Positions 16,215 through 25,215 of a stretch of DNA of 60,948 bases are shown here, piece after piece. The notes below the pieces were generated by a model. That model was not told where the DNA came from. It did no database searches and saw nothing but the letters and a program-made list of their open reading frames with translations. The DNA is from Acidobacteriota bacterium (GTDB lineage: Bacteria; Acidobacteriota; Terriglobia; Bryobacterales; Bryobacteraceae), in contig VFZU01000020.1 of NCBI GenBank assembly GCA_016870995.1, forward strand, positions 1 through 60,948. Reading direction: 5' to 3'. A program made the translations under genes and the position numbers. How positions within the stretch are numbered: the first letter of the stretch is position 1; every line of letters begins with the position of its first letter.

Positions 16215-17516
16215 ATGAATACTTTTCATGTCCAGAACTTCGGTTGCCGCGCTTCCCAGGCGGACGGGGCTGCCCTCGAGGCCAGCCTCACCGCCAAGGG
16301 CCTCGCCCCGACTGCCGAAGCCCGCGACGCGAATCTTGTTGTTCTCAACACCTGCACGGTCACGGCCTCGGCCGATCAGGACGTCCGGCAACTCATCCGC
16401 CGGGTCCAGCGCGAAAACCCGGACGCGAAAATCCTCGTCACTGGTTGTTACGCGCAACGGTCTTCTGAAGAAATCGCGGCTTTCGACGGTGTCAGTTGGG
16501 TCGTCGGCAATTCCCATAAAGGCGCCATCGGCGATATCGTTACCGAGAATCCCGCGCCTTATCATGCCGAAATCCACGTCGGCGACATCTTTGCCCAAAA
16601 TGAATTCTTCACCGCTCCGGTAGAAGGCCCGGCCGGGGACCGTTCCCGCCCGAACCTCAAGATCCAGGACGGCTGCAACAATCGCTGTTCGTTTTGCATC
16701 ATCCCAAGCGTCCGCGGCAAGTCCCGTTCTGCCCAGCAGGATTGGGTGCTCGCAGAGACAGAACGTCTGGCGCAGGCAGGCTACCCGGAAATCGTACTCA
16801 CTGGGATCAATCTCGGCCGCTGGGGCCGCGAATGGGGTTCCGGCCGCCAACTGCCAGATCTGCTTCGCCGCATGATCGAAGAGACTTCGATCGGCCTGAT
16901 CCGCCTGTCCAGCATCGAGCCCATGGATTTCTCAGACGGTCTGCTCGACCTCATGGCCACTTCACCGCGGATCGCCCAGCACGTCCATGCACCCCTGCAA
17001 AGCGGCAGCGACACGGTGCTGCGAAGGATGCATCGCAAGTACCGCCCCCGTCACTATGAAGACCGCATTCGCCGCGCTCATTCGCTGATGCCCGATGCTG
17101 CGATTGGTGCGGATGTGATGGTTGGCTTCCCAGGCGAGACCGAAGCAGAATTCCAGCAAAGCGTCGACTTCATCGAGTCTTTGCCGTTTAGCTATCTGCA
17201 CGTATTTACTTATTCCGAGCGTCCTGGCACGAAGGCCGTCGATATGGCCACACCCGTCCCGATGGAAGTCCGCCGCGAACGCAATCGCATTCTGCAAACG
17301 ATCAGTGCCCGCAAGAATCAGGAATTTCGCCGCCGTCAGATCGGCAAGCGCTTCCCCGCCGTCACCATCAGTGACCTCGGCATCGCCCTCACCACCAACT
17401 ACATCCGCGTGGAACTGGCCCAGCCCACACCGGCCAAGCAACGTATCGAAGTTGAACTCGGCTCAGTGAGTGATCGCGGCATGCGCGAAGCCAAACCCCT
17501 GCTGGTCTTAGGTTAA
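16215..17516 (+). CDS. mtaB: tRNA (t6A37) methylthiotransferase MtaB
   Basis: 433 aa radical SAM enzyme that converts t6A to ms2t6A at tRNA position 37. The N-terminal UPF0004 domain has the three cluster cysteines in NFGCR, NTCTV and GCYAQ; the radical SAM cluster CNNRCSFC uses Cys154, Cys158 and Cys161. A C-terminal TRAM-like segment is present. The MtaB-type N-terminus and short length argue against MiaB or RimO. The 3' end overlaps the convergent DUF262 gene by 9 bp. Confidence 0.9.
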   Translation: MNTFHVQNFGCRASQADGAALEASLTAKGLAPTAEARDANLVVLNTCTVTASADQDVRQLIRRVQRENPDAKILVTGCYAQRSSEEIAAFDGVSWVVGNSHKGAIGDIVTENPAPYHAEIHVGDIFAQNEFFTAPVEGPAGDRSRPNLKIQDGCNNRCSFCIIPSVRGKSRSAQQDWVLAETERLAQAGYPEIVLTGINLGRWGREWGSGRQLPDLLRRMIEETSIGLIRLSSIEPMDFSDGLLDLMATSPRIAQHVHAPLQSGSDTVLRRMHRKYRPRHYEDRIRRAHSLMPDAAIGADVMVGFPGETEAEFQQSVDFIESLPFSYLHVFTYSERPGTKAVDMATPVPMEVRRERNRILQTISARKNQEFRRRQIGKRFPAVTISDLGIALTTNYIRVELAQPTPAKQRIEVELGSVSDRGMREAKPLLVLG

Positions 17517-19175
17517 GCTCTCAAAGTCATCCCGCCAGATAGCTACAGCATGCTTAGCGAGTTGGCTCTGAAAGTGCTTCATCCGTTCAAAATTCCAATC
17601 TGGATACTGTGCAACCAACTTTGGAAGCTCGAAGCGGCTTTCTTGATAAAGATGTCGCTTCTTATCAAAGTGGATATTTGCCCCACGCCGGTTCAGCGAA
17701 GCTTCTAGCGGGATCAAGTTGCCAAGTCTGGACATCCAATCCACATCTGAACTCTGTGGTTCGACGTGCTCAATTGACCAATCTGATGCATTTTGATCGT
17801 TGGTTTGGCCGCTAATCCGGTCTTCGATAGCCAACAGGATGTATCCGATCAATCTCCTCTTTTGAGCGAATTCAAGCTCCAAAGTCTCGAAGTTGGCGAA
17901 GAACACCTCGTCGACTGGGTAAACGCTTTGGATCGCTGCTGCAATCGCTCCCGCGCTCAGAAGTCGGCCCTCGCGCACTTCAATGGCCGCGCGGTTAAAC
18001 ACGGGCTCCACGACATGTGTGCTCAACCTTCCGACAACGTTGTATCGAAAAGTTTGATTCACAGCGAGTCGCAATAGCCGAGTCAACTCTCTAGGCGATA
18101 ACTTTGGAATCGCCGATAGAAGCAACGGAAAGATCTGCGACGCACCAAATAACCTGAGCGCCGTGATCAGCCTTCTTGCTTCGGGATTTGTAGCCCAAAG
18201 CTCATGCTCGGGATCGGCCAAAGCAGCATACCTGCCAGCCTCAATTTCGATCTCGTTCAAGAAGGAAAGTGCGTCTGCTGGCGACGGTGACTTTGTTCGA
18301 ACGAGAGTAAAAAGATCCTGAGCTCGCACCTGAGGCTTGAACATGCAGAAGTAATGCCGAAGGAACGGAGTGAAGTGCTCCGCGGAAACTGCAGCGAGAA
18401 TTCTGTCCCAAACCGCTTCCGCATAGGATTGGTCTGAATCTGCTTGAAACTGAGAGAACAACCAATTCTTGATTAGATCGGCAGGACTTAGACGCACTCC
18501 GCGAGCGTTCAAAGTCTCAAACACCCGGAAGGCGCTCAAATGATCCGCGACTTCAATCCCGATAAAGACTAGTTTTCTAGCAACAACCTCATCTATAAAT
18601 GTTGCAAGAGCCGCACCATCGCTGTTCAACCGCACATCTTGTTCGATCTTTTTTAGAAAAAATTGAAAGGCTTCCCAAATTAAACGGTTGCTCTTCGGTT
18701 CCTTCCTGAGGTTGGCTGGGGCTCGAAAGTTGATTAGGTGAGTTTGGAAAAAGCTGTCGTTCACCTTGTTTAAGGTCAACTTGCTATTGCGGGTGAGAGC
18801 CCCTGGGCTGATGAATGAAACCAACGCGCTGTGCAATAGTTCCGCTCTTTGGGTACCTTGCAAATCCCGCCCATCCATTTCCATTGCCTTCAAATGCTCG
18901 ACAGCAGCAAGAATCAGCAGAAGGCAGGAAGTTATGCGTTGCTGCCCGTCGATCAATTCAAAGCTACGTGTGTCCGCTGGACGAAACACAACCGACCCCA
19001 TAAAATGCACTGCTGAATCATGTTCTCGAAGTGGCTGCAAGTCCATCCAAAGCTCTTCCCAATTTTCATCGGTCCACGTGTAGCTCCGCTGGAATCGCGG
19101 AACAAACAGACGGCGGCCATTTCCCAATAGTTCACTCAGAGAATAGCTGTCTGCATTAAAGTCCAGTGCTGCCAT
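17508..19175 (-). CDS. DUF262 and DUF1524 domain protein (GmrSD-like, candidate type IV restriction/defence)
   Basis: 555 aa. An N-terminal DUF262 (ParB-like NTPase/nickase) domain carries PRFQRSYTW and the hallmark DGQQR at residues 76-80. A C-terminal DUF1524 HNH-like nuclease domain has IEHVEPQ (His470), LGNLIPLEASLN and a following K-x-x-x-Y-x-x-S-x-F stretch. Single-chain proteins of this layout include GmrSD-type modified-DNA endonucleases and other anti-phage factors; activity here is inferred. The ATG at 19175 is 4 bp from the recR stop. The gene is visibly more AT-rich than its neighbours and no methylase or partner gene is adjacent, suggesting acquisition by transfer. Confidence 0.82.
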   Translation of the reverse strand: MAALDFNADSYSLSELLGNGRRLFVPRFQRSYTWTDENWEELWMDLQPLREHDSAVHFMGSVVFRPADTRSFELIDGQQRITSCLLLILAAVEHLKAMEMDGRDLQGTQRAELLHSALVSFISPGALTRNSKLTLNKVNDSFFQTHLINFRAPANLRKEPKSNRLIWEAFQFFLKKIEQDVRLNSDGAALATFIDEVVARKLVFIGIEVADHLSAFRVFETLNARGVRLSPADLIKNWLFSQFQADSDQSYAEAVWDRILAAVSAEHFTPFLRHYFCMFKPQVRAQDLFTLVRTKSPSPADALSFLNEIEIEAGRYAALADPEHELWATNPEARRLITALRLFGASQIFPLLLSAIPKLSPRELTRLLRLAVNQTFRYNVVGRLSTHVVEPVFNRAAIEVREGRLLSAGAIAAAIQSVYPVDEVFFANFETLELEFAQKRRLIGYILLAIEDRISGQTNDQNASDWSIEHVEPQSSDVDWMSRLGNLIPLEASLNRRGANIHFDKKRHLYQESRFELPKLVAQYPDWNFERMKHFQSQLAKHAVAIWRDDFESLT

Positions 19176-19179
19176 TGCG

Positions 19180-19779
19180 CTAAACCTCCCGCCGGTTCTC
19201 AAGGCTCTTGAGCATCGTCACCTCATCGGCGAAGTCCAGATCAGACCCCACCGGAATCCCCATCGCGATCCGCGTCACCCTCAGCCCCAGAGGCTTCAAC
19301 AACCGGCTCAGATAGGCAGCCGTCGCCTCGCCTTCCACTGTCGGATTCGTCGCCAGAATGATCTCTTCAATACCCGCATCCGACAACCGCTCGAGCAAGC
19401 TCTTGATCTTCAACTGCTCCGGCCCCACTCCACGCAGCGGCGAGATCGCCCCATGCAGCACGTGATACAGCCCATCAAAGGACCGAGTCGTCTCGATCGG
19501 AATAATGTTGTGCGGATCCTCAACAACGCAGATCGTCTTCTGATTCCGTCGCGGATCCGAACAGAACACACATAACTCCGAAGAGCTGATGTTATTGCAG
19601 ACCTTGCACAGAGTCAGATTGTCCTTGACGTCGATCAATGCCTGACTCAGGCGCAGCGCATTCTCCCGCGGCGATCGCATCACATGAAACGCCAATCGTT
19701 GCGCCGACTTCTGCCCGATCCCGGGCAACCGGCGAAACTCGGCGATCAGCCGCTCCAGTGGTTCGGCGAAGTCCGGCAT
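19180..19779 (-). CDS. recR: Recombination mediator protein RecR
   Basis: 199 aa, the usual length. A helix-hairpin-helix ([15 protein letters not shown]) is followed by a C4 zinc finger with Cys58, Cys61, Cys70 and Cys73, then a Toprim domain containing VVEDPHN and [10 protein letters not shown]. RecR helps load RecA with RecF/RecO during gap repair. It overlaps ybaB by one base (TAATG) in the conserved dnaX-ybaB-recR order. Confidence 0.95.
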   Translation of the reverse strand: MPDFAEPLERLIAEFRRLPGIGQKSAQRLAFHVMRSPRENALRLSQALIDVKDNLTLCKVCNNISSSELCVFCSDPRRNQKTICVVEDPHNIIPIETTRSFDGLYHVLHGAISPLRGVGPEQLKIKSLLERLSDAGIEEIILATNPTVEGEATAAYLSRLLKPLGLRVTRIAMGIPVGSDLDFADEVTMLKSLENRREV

Positions 19780-20087
19780 TAGAACATGCCAGGCGGCAAG
19801 CCCATGCCCCCAAGCATGGAACTCGTCTTCTTCGACGTCTCGTCGTCCACCTTCTTGGCGGCCTCGTTGAACGCAGCCATCACCAGGTCCTGCAGCATTT
19901 CGACGTCACCAGCCACCTCAGCGTCGATCTTCACTTCAAGCACCCGCTTCTGTCCGTCCATCTTCACATTCACCATGCCGCCGCCCGCTCCGGCTTCAAC
20001 GCGAATCGCGGCAATATCCTGCTGCAGACGCTCCTGCATGGCCTGCGCCTGCTTCATCATGGCTTGCATGTTTCCGGGTAATTTCAT
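19779..20087 (-). CDS. ybaB: YbaB/EbfC family nucleoid-associated protein
   Basis: 102 aa. The first half is a long helix rich in Met, Gln and Lys, followed by the typical acidic beta sheet ([21 protein letters not shown]) and a helical C-terminus. Dimers bind DNA and bend it. Position between dnaX and recR is the classic bacterial arrangement. It starts 2 bp after the dnaX stop and overlaps recR by one base. Confidence 0.92.
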   Translation of the reverse strand: MKLPGNMQAMMKQAQAMQERLQQDIAAIRVEAGAGGGMVNVKMDGQKRVLEVKIDAEVAGDVEMLQDLVMAAFNEAAKKVDDETSKKTSSMLGGMGLPPGMF

Positions 20088-20089
20088 GG

Positions 20090-21739
20090 TTATTCCTGAT
20101 CTGACAAGTCTCTCACGCCGCGCACCGTGGAATCCTTAAAGATCTCCCGATACCGTTGCACTTGCGGATTCGCAAGCGCTCTCTCGCGCGTCGCTTCATC
20201 ATCCTCGGCTGGTTTCGGGGCGGCGGCCTTCGCCTCCACCACCGTATCGTCCTGCACCACTTCAATCCGCACCAGCCGCCCTGTCACGGCCTGCAGCGCA
20301 GCTGCAATATCTCGCGATTGCAATGGCCGCACAAACTCGCGCGGAGCGGAGAACTTCACGCCAGTCCCTGTTTCTTCAAGTCGCGCATTCTGCACCGCGT
20401 CGGCAGAGAACTTTTTCTTCTGCTCAGTCAGATAAGCGAGCAAGCGCTCCTTGAGCGGCGAATCGGGAGCGACTTCAACTTTCGCCTTCTCCACCACCGG
20501 AGCAACGACTGGCTCAGCAGCTGGCTCAGGAACCGGCACCGGCGCCGCCACCCGCAAATTCAGCCGCTCCCTCGGCGCACTCGCCGAAGCACTCAGCGCC
20601 ACCGGCTTCGATTGCGGCAGGCTCGCCAGCACTTCCTCAATCGCCGTCAACTTACCCGCCTGCACCATGCGGATCAATCCCAATTCCATGTGCAACCGCG
20701 GCTGCAGCGAATGCTGCAAAGCTCCGAACAAATCGAGCGTCAACTGCAGGTACCGCGTCAGGTCGAGTTCGCTGAATTTTTCCGCCGTCGCCGCCAACCG
20801 CTGGATCTCGGCCGGCGAAGCCGCAATCAACCGGGTATTTCCACCCGTAACCTTCGCCACCAGCAGATTCCGGAAGTACCGCGCCAATTCCCTGCAAAAA
20901 TGCTGCAAGCTTTGCCCGCTCCGCTCAAGTTCCATCACGATCTCAAGCATCCGTGCGGAATCCTGCTTTTCGAGCGCGATCGCGACATCCCCCAGCGCAT
21001 CCATCCCGAAGATGCCCAACAACTGCCGCACTTCCTTGGCATGCAGCGTTGAGCCGCAACAGGCGATCGCCTGGTCAAGCGCCGACAGAGAATCTCTAAC
21101 GCTCCCCTCGCCCGTTTGCGCCAATACCGCCAGCGCATCCTCATCCGCCGTAATACCTTCTTCTTTGCAGATGAACTTCATCCGCTCCATCAACTCGGCA
21201 AACTCAACCGACCGGAAGCTAAACTGCTGGCACCGCGAAGCAATCGTCACCGGGATCTTGTGGGTCTCCGTCGTGCACAGGATAAACACCGCCCATTCCG
21301 GCGGTTCCTCAAGCGTCTTCAGCAGGGCGTTAAACGCTTCCGTCGTGATCTGGTGCGCCTCGTCAATGATGAATACTTTGTAGCGATCACGCGAAGGCCG
21401 AAACCGCACATTCTCGCGCAACTCGCGCATCTCGTTGATGCCGCGATTGGACGCCGCGTCAATCTCGATCACATCGATCGCATTGCCTTGAAGCACTTCA
21501 AGACACGACGCACACTTCCCGCATGGATTCGCCGTAGGCCCCTCGACGCAATTCAAACATCGCGCCATGATTCGCGCCACCGTCGTCTTGCCCGTTCCAC
21601 GCTGCCCCGCAAAAATGTAGCCATGCGCGATCCTCTTTTGCGTGATGGCATTATCGAGGGTGTGCTTTACATGTTCTTGCCCAATCAGTTCATCAAAATC
21701 GCGAGGTCGATATTTGCGGGCAATGACCTGATAGGACAT
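20090..21739 (-). CDS. dnaX: DNA polymerase III subunit gamma/tau
   Basis: 549 aa clamp-loader ATPase. It has Walker A GQRGTGKTT, a zinc module with four cysteines (CLNCVEGPTANPCGKCASC), Walker B VFIIDEAH, the sensor region LCTTETHKIP and an arginine-finger/SRC motif (ASRCQQF). The region after residue 380 is proline/valine-rich and resembles a short tau tail. It lies just downstream of the SRP RNA gene, as in many bacteria, and leads the dnaX-ybaB-recR unit. Whether a shorter gamma product is made is unknown. Confidence 0.94.
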   Translation of the reverse strand: MSYQVIARKYRPRDFDELIGQEHVKHTLDNAITQKRIAHGYIFAGQRGTGKTTVARIMARCLNCVEGPTANPCGKCASCLEVLQGNAIDVIEIDAASNRGINEMRELRENVRFRPSRDRYKVFIIDEAHQITTEAFNALLKTLEEPPEWAVFILCTTETHKIPVTIASRCQQFSFRSVEFAELMERMKFICKEEGITADEDALAVLAQTGEGSVRDSLSALDQAIACCGSTLHAKEVRQLLGIFGMDALGDVAIALEKQDSARMLEIVMELERSGQSLQHFCRELARYFRNLLVAKVTGGNTRLIAASPAEIQRLAATAEKFSELDLTRYLQLTLDLFGALQHSLQPRLHMELGLIRMVQAGKLTAIEEVLASLPQSKPVALSASASAPRERLNLRVAAPVPVPEPAAEPVVAPVVEKAKVEVAPDSPLKERLLAYLTEQKKKFSADAVQNARLEETGTGVKFSAPREFVRPLQSRDIAAALQAVTGRLVRIEVVQDDTVVEAKAAAPKPAEDDEATRERALANPQVQRYREIFKDSTVRGVRDLSDQE

Positions 21740-21766
21740 AGAATCAGTAGGGTAAAGAAAATGATA

Positions 21767-21873
21767 GCCAGACCCTGGGTGATCCGCGGCACACGGGCTA
21801 AACCACTACCGTTGCTTCCTTCCGGACCTGGCGGGGTTTGCAGCCGACCGTTGCACGGAGCCCAAAGCCTGGC
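21767..21873 (-). ncRNA. ffs: Bacterial small signal recognition particle RNA (4.5S type)
   Basis: On the minus strand the region carries the diagnostic SRP loop: CCAGGTCCGGAAGGAAGCAA (complement of about 21812-21831), with the GGAA tetraloop and the asymmetric internal loop that bind Ffh. The two ends can pair over about 13 bp, with some G-U pairs, closing a rod of about 107 nt. A T-rich run follows the 3' side toward dnaX. Location upstream of dnaX is usual. Exact ends are estimated from pairing. Confidence 0.93.
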
Positions 21874-21914
21874 AATTCATTAGTCTAACATCCGCAGCTG
21901 AAGGGAATCACAGC

Positions 21915-22574
21915 ATGAAAGAATTAACCCGGGGCGTAGTCCGCTTCGAAAAAGAAATTTACCCCAAACGAAAAGACTTCTTCGACAAACTCATCGCGAA
22001 ACAGTTTCCTCGCGCTCTGTTTATCACCTGTTCCGATTCCCGCGTCGTCCCGAACATGATCACAGACTCCGAGCCGGGTGACCTTTTCACCATCCGCAAT
22101 GCCGGCAACATTATCCCGCCCTACGAAGAGGCAATGGGTGGCGTCTCGGCCTCGATCGAGTACGCAGTCATGGTGCTCAACATTAAGAACATCATCGTCT
22201 GCGGACACACCCGCTGTGGGGCGATGCACGCCGCCATGCACCCGGAATCGGTTTCCCAAATGCCGATCGTCAAGAGCTGGCTCAACCATTCTGAAAGCGC
22301 CCGCCGTATTGTCATGGGACACAAAGACCTCCCCGAAGAAAAGCGCGCCCTGATCATGGTCGAGGAAAATGTCCTCGCTCAGCTCGATCACTTGCGCACC
22401 CATCCTAGCGTCGCGGCAGCCCTGGCCCGCGGCGACATGGAACTCTACGGCTGGGTCTTCGATATCGTCCACGGCAATGTGACATCCTACGACGGCGAGC
22501 AGGGCGAGTTCGTTCCGATCTCCGCAGAGCATATGCCGACTGCGACCCCGCCCCGCCGGAGACGCGTACTTTGA
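21915..22574 (+). CDS. Beta-class carbonic anhydrase
   Basis: 219 aa enzyme interconverting CO2 and bicarbonate. Zinc ligands and the active dyad are visible: Cys39, Asp41 and Arg43 in CSDSR, and His98 and Cys101 in CGHTRCGAM. The remainder is the normal beta-CA fold with a slightly extended C-terminus. The stop overlaps the start of the SulP gene (TGATG), implying translational coupling and a joint role in bicarbonate handling. Confidence 0.93.
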   Translation: MKELTRGVVRFEKEIYPKRKDFFDKLIAKQFPRALFITCSDSRVVPNMITDSEPGDLFTIRNAGNIIPPYEEAMGGVSASIEYAVMVLNIKNIIVCGHTRCGAMHAAMHPESVSQMPIVKSWLNHSESARRIVMGHKDLPEEKRALIMVEENVLAQLDHLRTHPSVAAALARGDMELYGWVFDIVHGNVTSYDGEQGEFVPISAEHMPTATPPRRRRVL

Positions 22575-24070
22575 TGCAAACGCTCTCCAAGGACCTTCTC
22601 GCCAGTTTCGTCGTATTTCTGGTCGCCCTGCCGCTGTGTCTTAGCGTGGCGGTCGCCTCCGGTGTGCCGCCAGAGGCGGGCCTCATCACGGGCATCGTTG
22701 GCGGACTGGTGGTCGGCTCTCTCTCCGGTTCACCCCTCCAGGTCAGTGGCCCCGCTGCTGGCTTGGTTGTGTTGGTCTTCGACCTCAAAAGCGAGCATGG
22801 CATCGCCTCGCTTGGCCTCATCCTCATATTGGCTGGCCTCATGCAAGCAGCCATGGGGCTCTTGCGCGCGGGCGAGTGGTTCCGCGCCATCTCACCCGCG
22901 GTCGTCTACGGCATGCTGGCTGGCATCGGCATCCTCATCATGGTCGGCCAATTCCACGTCGCGGTAGACGATAGCCCCAAGGGCAGCGGCATTAAGAATA
23001 TCGTTTCCATCCCTGAGGCGATCTTCAACGGCATTTTCCCTATCGACGGAAGCCCCCACGAAATGGCCGCACTCCTTGGCCTGCTCACTATGGCCGTGAT
23101 CCTGCTTTGGAACACCTACCGTCCCGATAGCCTTAAGTTTCTGCCGGGTCCTCTGATGGGGCTTCTGGCGGCAGCCATCGCCAGCTATTTCTACAAGCTC
23201 GAAATCAAACATGTCGTGGTGCCGGACAACCTGCTTGGCAATCTGGCTCCGCCCAGTCTGGCCACGCTAGGCGAACTCAAGCACATGAAATACTGGGCCG
23301 AAGCCGCCGCCCTGGCCTTTATTGCCAGTGCGGAAACTCTGCTCAGCGCCGCCGCCGTCGACAAGATGGTTGCCGCCACGGGCCGTCGCCACCTGCGCAC
23401 CAAATATGATCGGGAACTGGTCGCCCAGGGCGCTGGTAACCTCATCTGCGGTGCCTTTGGCGCACTCCCCATGACCGGCGTGATTGTTCGCTCCAGCGCC
23501 AACGTCCAGGCCGGCGCTCAAACTCGGGCCTCGGCTATTATGCACGGCGGCTGGCTTCTCGTCACGGTTTTGCTCATCCCCCATGTGCTCGAACGCATCC
23601 CAACATCCGCCCTCGCCGCCGTCCTGGTGCTCACAGGTTGGAAGCTCGTCAACATCGAACACATCAAGAAGCTTCGTGAATACGGCTGGATTCCAGTCAC
23701 AATCTACTTCTCAACCCTCATCGGCATCGTCGCCTTCGATCTGTTGACGGGCGTCCTCATCGGCATCGGCCTGACACTTACCAAAATGGTGTTCAAAGCC
23801 TCCCGGCTCGGCATCAAGTTGGTGAGCCACCACTCCGGCAGAAGCGATCTTTATCTCGAAGGTTCCGCGACCTTCATACGATTACCTTTTCTCGCCGACA
23901 CGCTCGATAAAGTACCCGCCACAGGCGAACTCCACATCCACTTCGAAAAGCTCGTGTATCTCGACCACTCCTGTCTCGACCTGATTCAGGAATGGCGTTC
24001 GGCCCATGAAGCAAATGGGGGCAAAGTACTCGTCGACTGGCCTCGCTTGGTCGAACGCTACACACGCTGA
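22574..24070 (+). CDS. SulP family inorganic anion transporter (bicarbonate/sulfate type)
   Basis: 498 aa with about 11 membrane helices. The first helix region contains the SulP-type pattern ALPLCLSVAVASGVPPEAGL and a later NLICGAFGALPMTG. A short STAS-like domain ends the protein (LHIHFEKLVYLDHSCLDLI). A TTG lies 3 bp earlier at 22571, but the ATG at 22574 overlaps the carbonic anhydrase stop and is preferred. The partner enzyme makes bicarbonate the likely substrate; this is inference from context, since SulP proteins carry several anions. Confidence 0.88.
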   Translation: MQTLSKDLLASFVVFLVALPLCLSVAVASGVPPEAGLITGIVGGLVVGSLSGSPLQVSGPAAGLVVLVFDLKSEHGIASLGLILILAGLMQAAMGLLRAGEWFRAISPAVVYGMLAGIGILIMVGQFHVAVDDSPKGSGIKNIVSIPEAIFNGIFPIDGSPHEMAALLGLLTMAVILLWNTYRPDSLKFLPGPLMGLLAAAIASYFYKLEIKHVVVPDNLLGNLAPPSLATLGELKHMKYWAEAAALAFIASAETLLSAAAVDKMVAATGRRHLRTKYDRELVAQGAGNLICGAFGALPMTGVIVRSSANVQAGAQTRASAIMHGGWLLVTVLLIPHVLERIPTSALAAVLVLTGWKLVNIEHIKKLREYGWIPVTIYFSTLIGIVAFDLLTGVLIGIGLTLTKMVFKASRLGIKLVSHHSGRSDLYLEGSATFIRLPFLADTLDKVPATGELHIHFEKLVYLDHSCLDLIQEWRSAHEANGGKVLVDWPRLVERYTR

Positions 24071-24075
24071 AACAT

Positions 24076-25215
24076 TTAGGGCCGCAAAATCGCCACACTC
24101 GGCCCAGCAGGAATCGTCTGCGAATCCAGCACCTCGCCTCGCTCCACATCCAGATGCAGCGCCTGCTGCCCAGCCCCGTCGCGCACAATCAACACGTCGC
24201 CGCTCGGAGTGAACTCAAGCCCCTGCGGCTGTATCAATCTTGGCAACGAGATCCGACGCAACACACGCCGCGCCTGCACATCGTATTCATCGAGCCCGAA
24301 TGTCGAAGGAAACGCCCAGTAAATCCGCTGCCCATTCGGATGAATCACAATCTGATCCGCTGCAATCGGCAGGCCAGTCGCCGCCACGCTGGAGGCCCCG
24401 GTCAATGTGTCAAACACCGTCATGCTGGGTTCCGTGGTGTTCAGCTCATTTAAGCTCGTCCCCGTAATGTAGATCACCGCTCCATCCGGACTCAACACAG
24501 CAGAGCTCGGGTTCGTTGTCCCCAACGAAAACTGGTTTCGGATCTGCCGCGTCGCCGGGTCGATCACAAAAACAAACCCTCGATCTGTCGCGCTCTCCGG
24601 GTTCCTCACCACCGCATAAGCGGTTCGTCCCGAAGCGGAGAAGAACAACCCCACTGGCACGGCTTGCGGATTCAGCCGGAAAGGAATCGAACCTACGACG
24701 CGCTCACTCACCGGGTCGCTGATCGAGATCTGATTCGCGCTTCCGGAGTGCGTTACCCAAACCTCACCATTCCCGGGCCGTAGCGCGATTTGCCTGGCAA
24801 GAGCTGGCAACACAACGGAGCGCCCCACCGTCAAGGCCTGCAGATTCAAAAACCGCAGCGTAAACTCAGCACCGCCGCACAACACCGCCATTCGGTTCTC
24901 GGCCAGCGCCGCATTCGGATTGGCGAAATTGGCAAAGGGGAAATCATAGAGCTCGCGTGCGATGGCCCGCGGGTCCGGAATCTGCAATTCTCTCTCCTGC
25001 AACCGCGTCCGAGTGTACCGCCCACCCTCGCGCTTCGAAGTCCACAACTGTACGCGCGAAAATCCGTTCACTCCCGGTGCAGAATACATCGCCACTTCGA
25101 GAAACTGGCCAGTCCCATCTGCGCGATCCCCCTGCTGCTGTTGTGCCACGCGCCTGCCACTTGGCCCCAGCAATTCCACCACTCCTGCGATTACGAGCAA
25201 CCCGAGCGTCTTCAT
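24076..25215 (-). CDS. Secreted YncE-like beta-propeller protein
   Basis: 379 aa from the ATG at 25215, which overlaps the stop of the upstream gene (ATGA). It opens with a hydrophobic signal peptide (MKTLGLLVIAGVVELLG). The rest is made of repeated strands with turns such as LSPDGAVIYITG, IHPNGQRIYWA and FTPSGDVLIVRD, the pattern of a seven-bladed YVTN/YncE propeller. No enzyme motif is seen. It is likely exported and made together with the Solibacter-domain protein before it. Confidence 0.7.
   Translation of the reverse strand: MKTLGLLVIAGVVELLGPSGRRVAQQQQGDRADGTGQFLEVAMYSAPGVNGFSRVQLWTSKREGGRYTRTRLQERELQIPDPRAIARELYDFPFANFANPNAALAENRMAVLCGGAEFTLRFLNLQALTVGRSVVLPALARQIALRPGNGEVWVTHSGSANQISISDPVSERVVGSIPFRLNPQAVPVGLFFSASGRTAYAVVRNPESATDRGFVFVIDPATRQIRNQFSLGTTNPSSAVLSPDGAVIYITGTSLNELNTTEPSMTVFDTLTGASSVAATGLPIAADQIVIHPNGQRIYWAFPSTFGLDEYDVQARRVLRRISLPRLIQPQGLEFTPSGDVLIVRDGAGQQALHLDVERGEVLDSQTIPAGPSVAILRP

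Noticed and set aside
20405-20420. Possible programmed frameshift site in dnaX (AAG AAA AAG codons, with a stop soon after in the -1 frame)
   Set aside because: The run has only five A after a G, so the slippery heptamer is imperfect at the P-site codon, and no supporting stem-loop was identified. A gamma product remains possible but unsupported.
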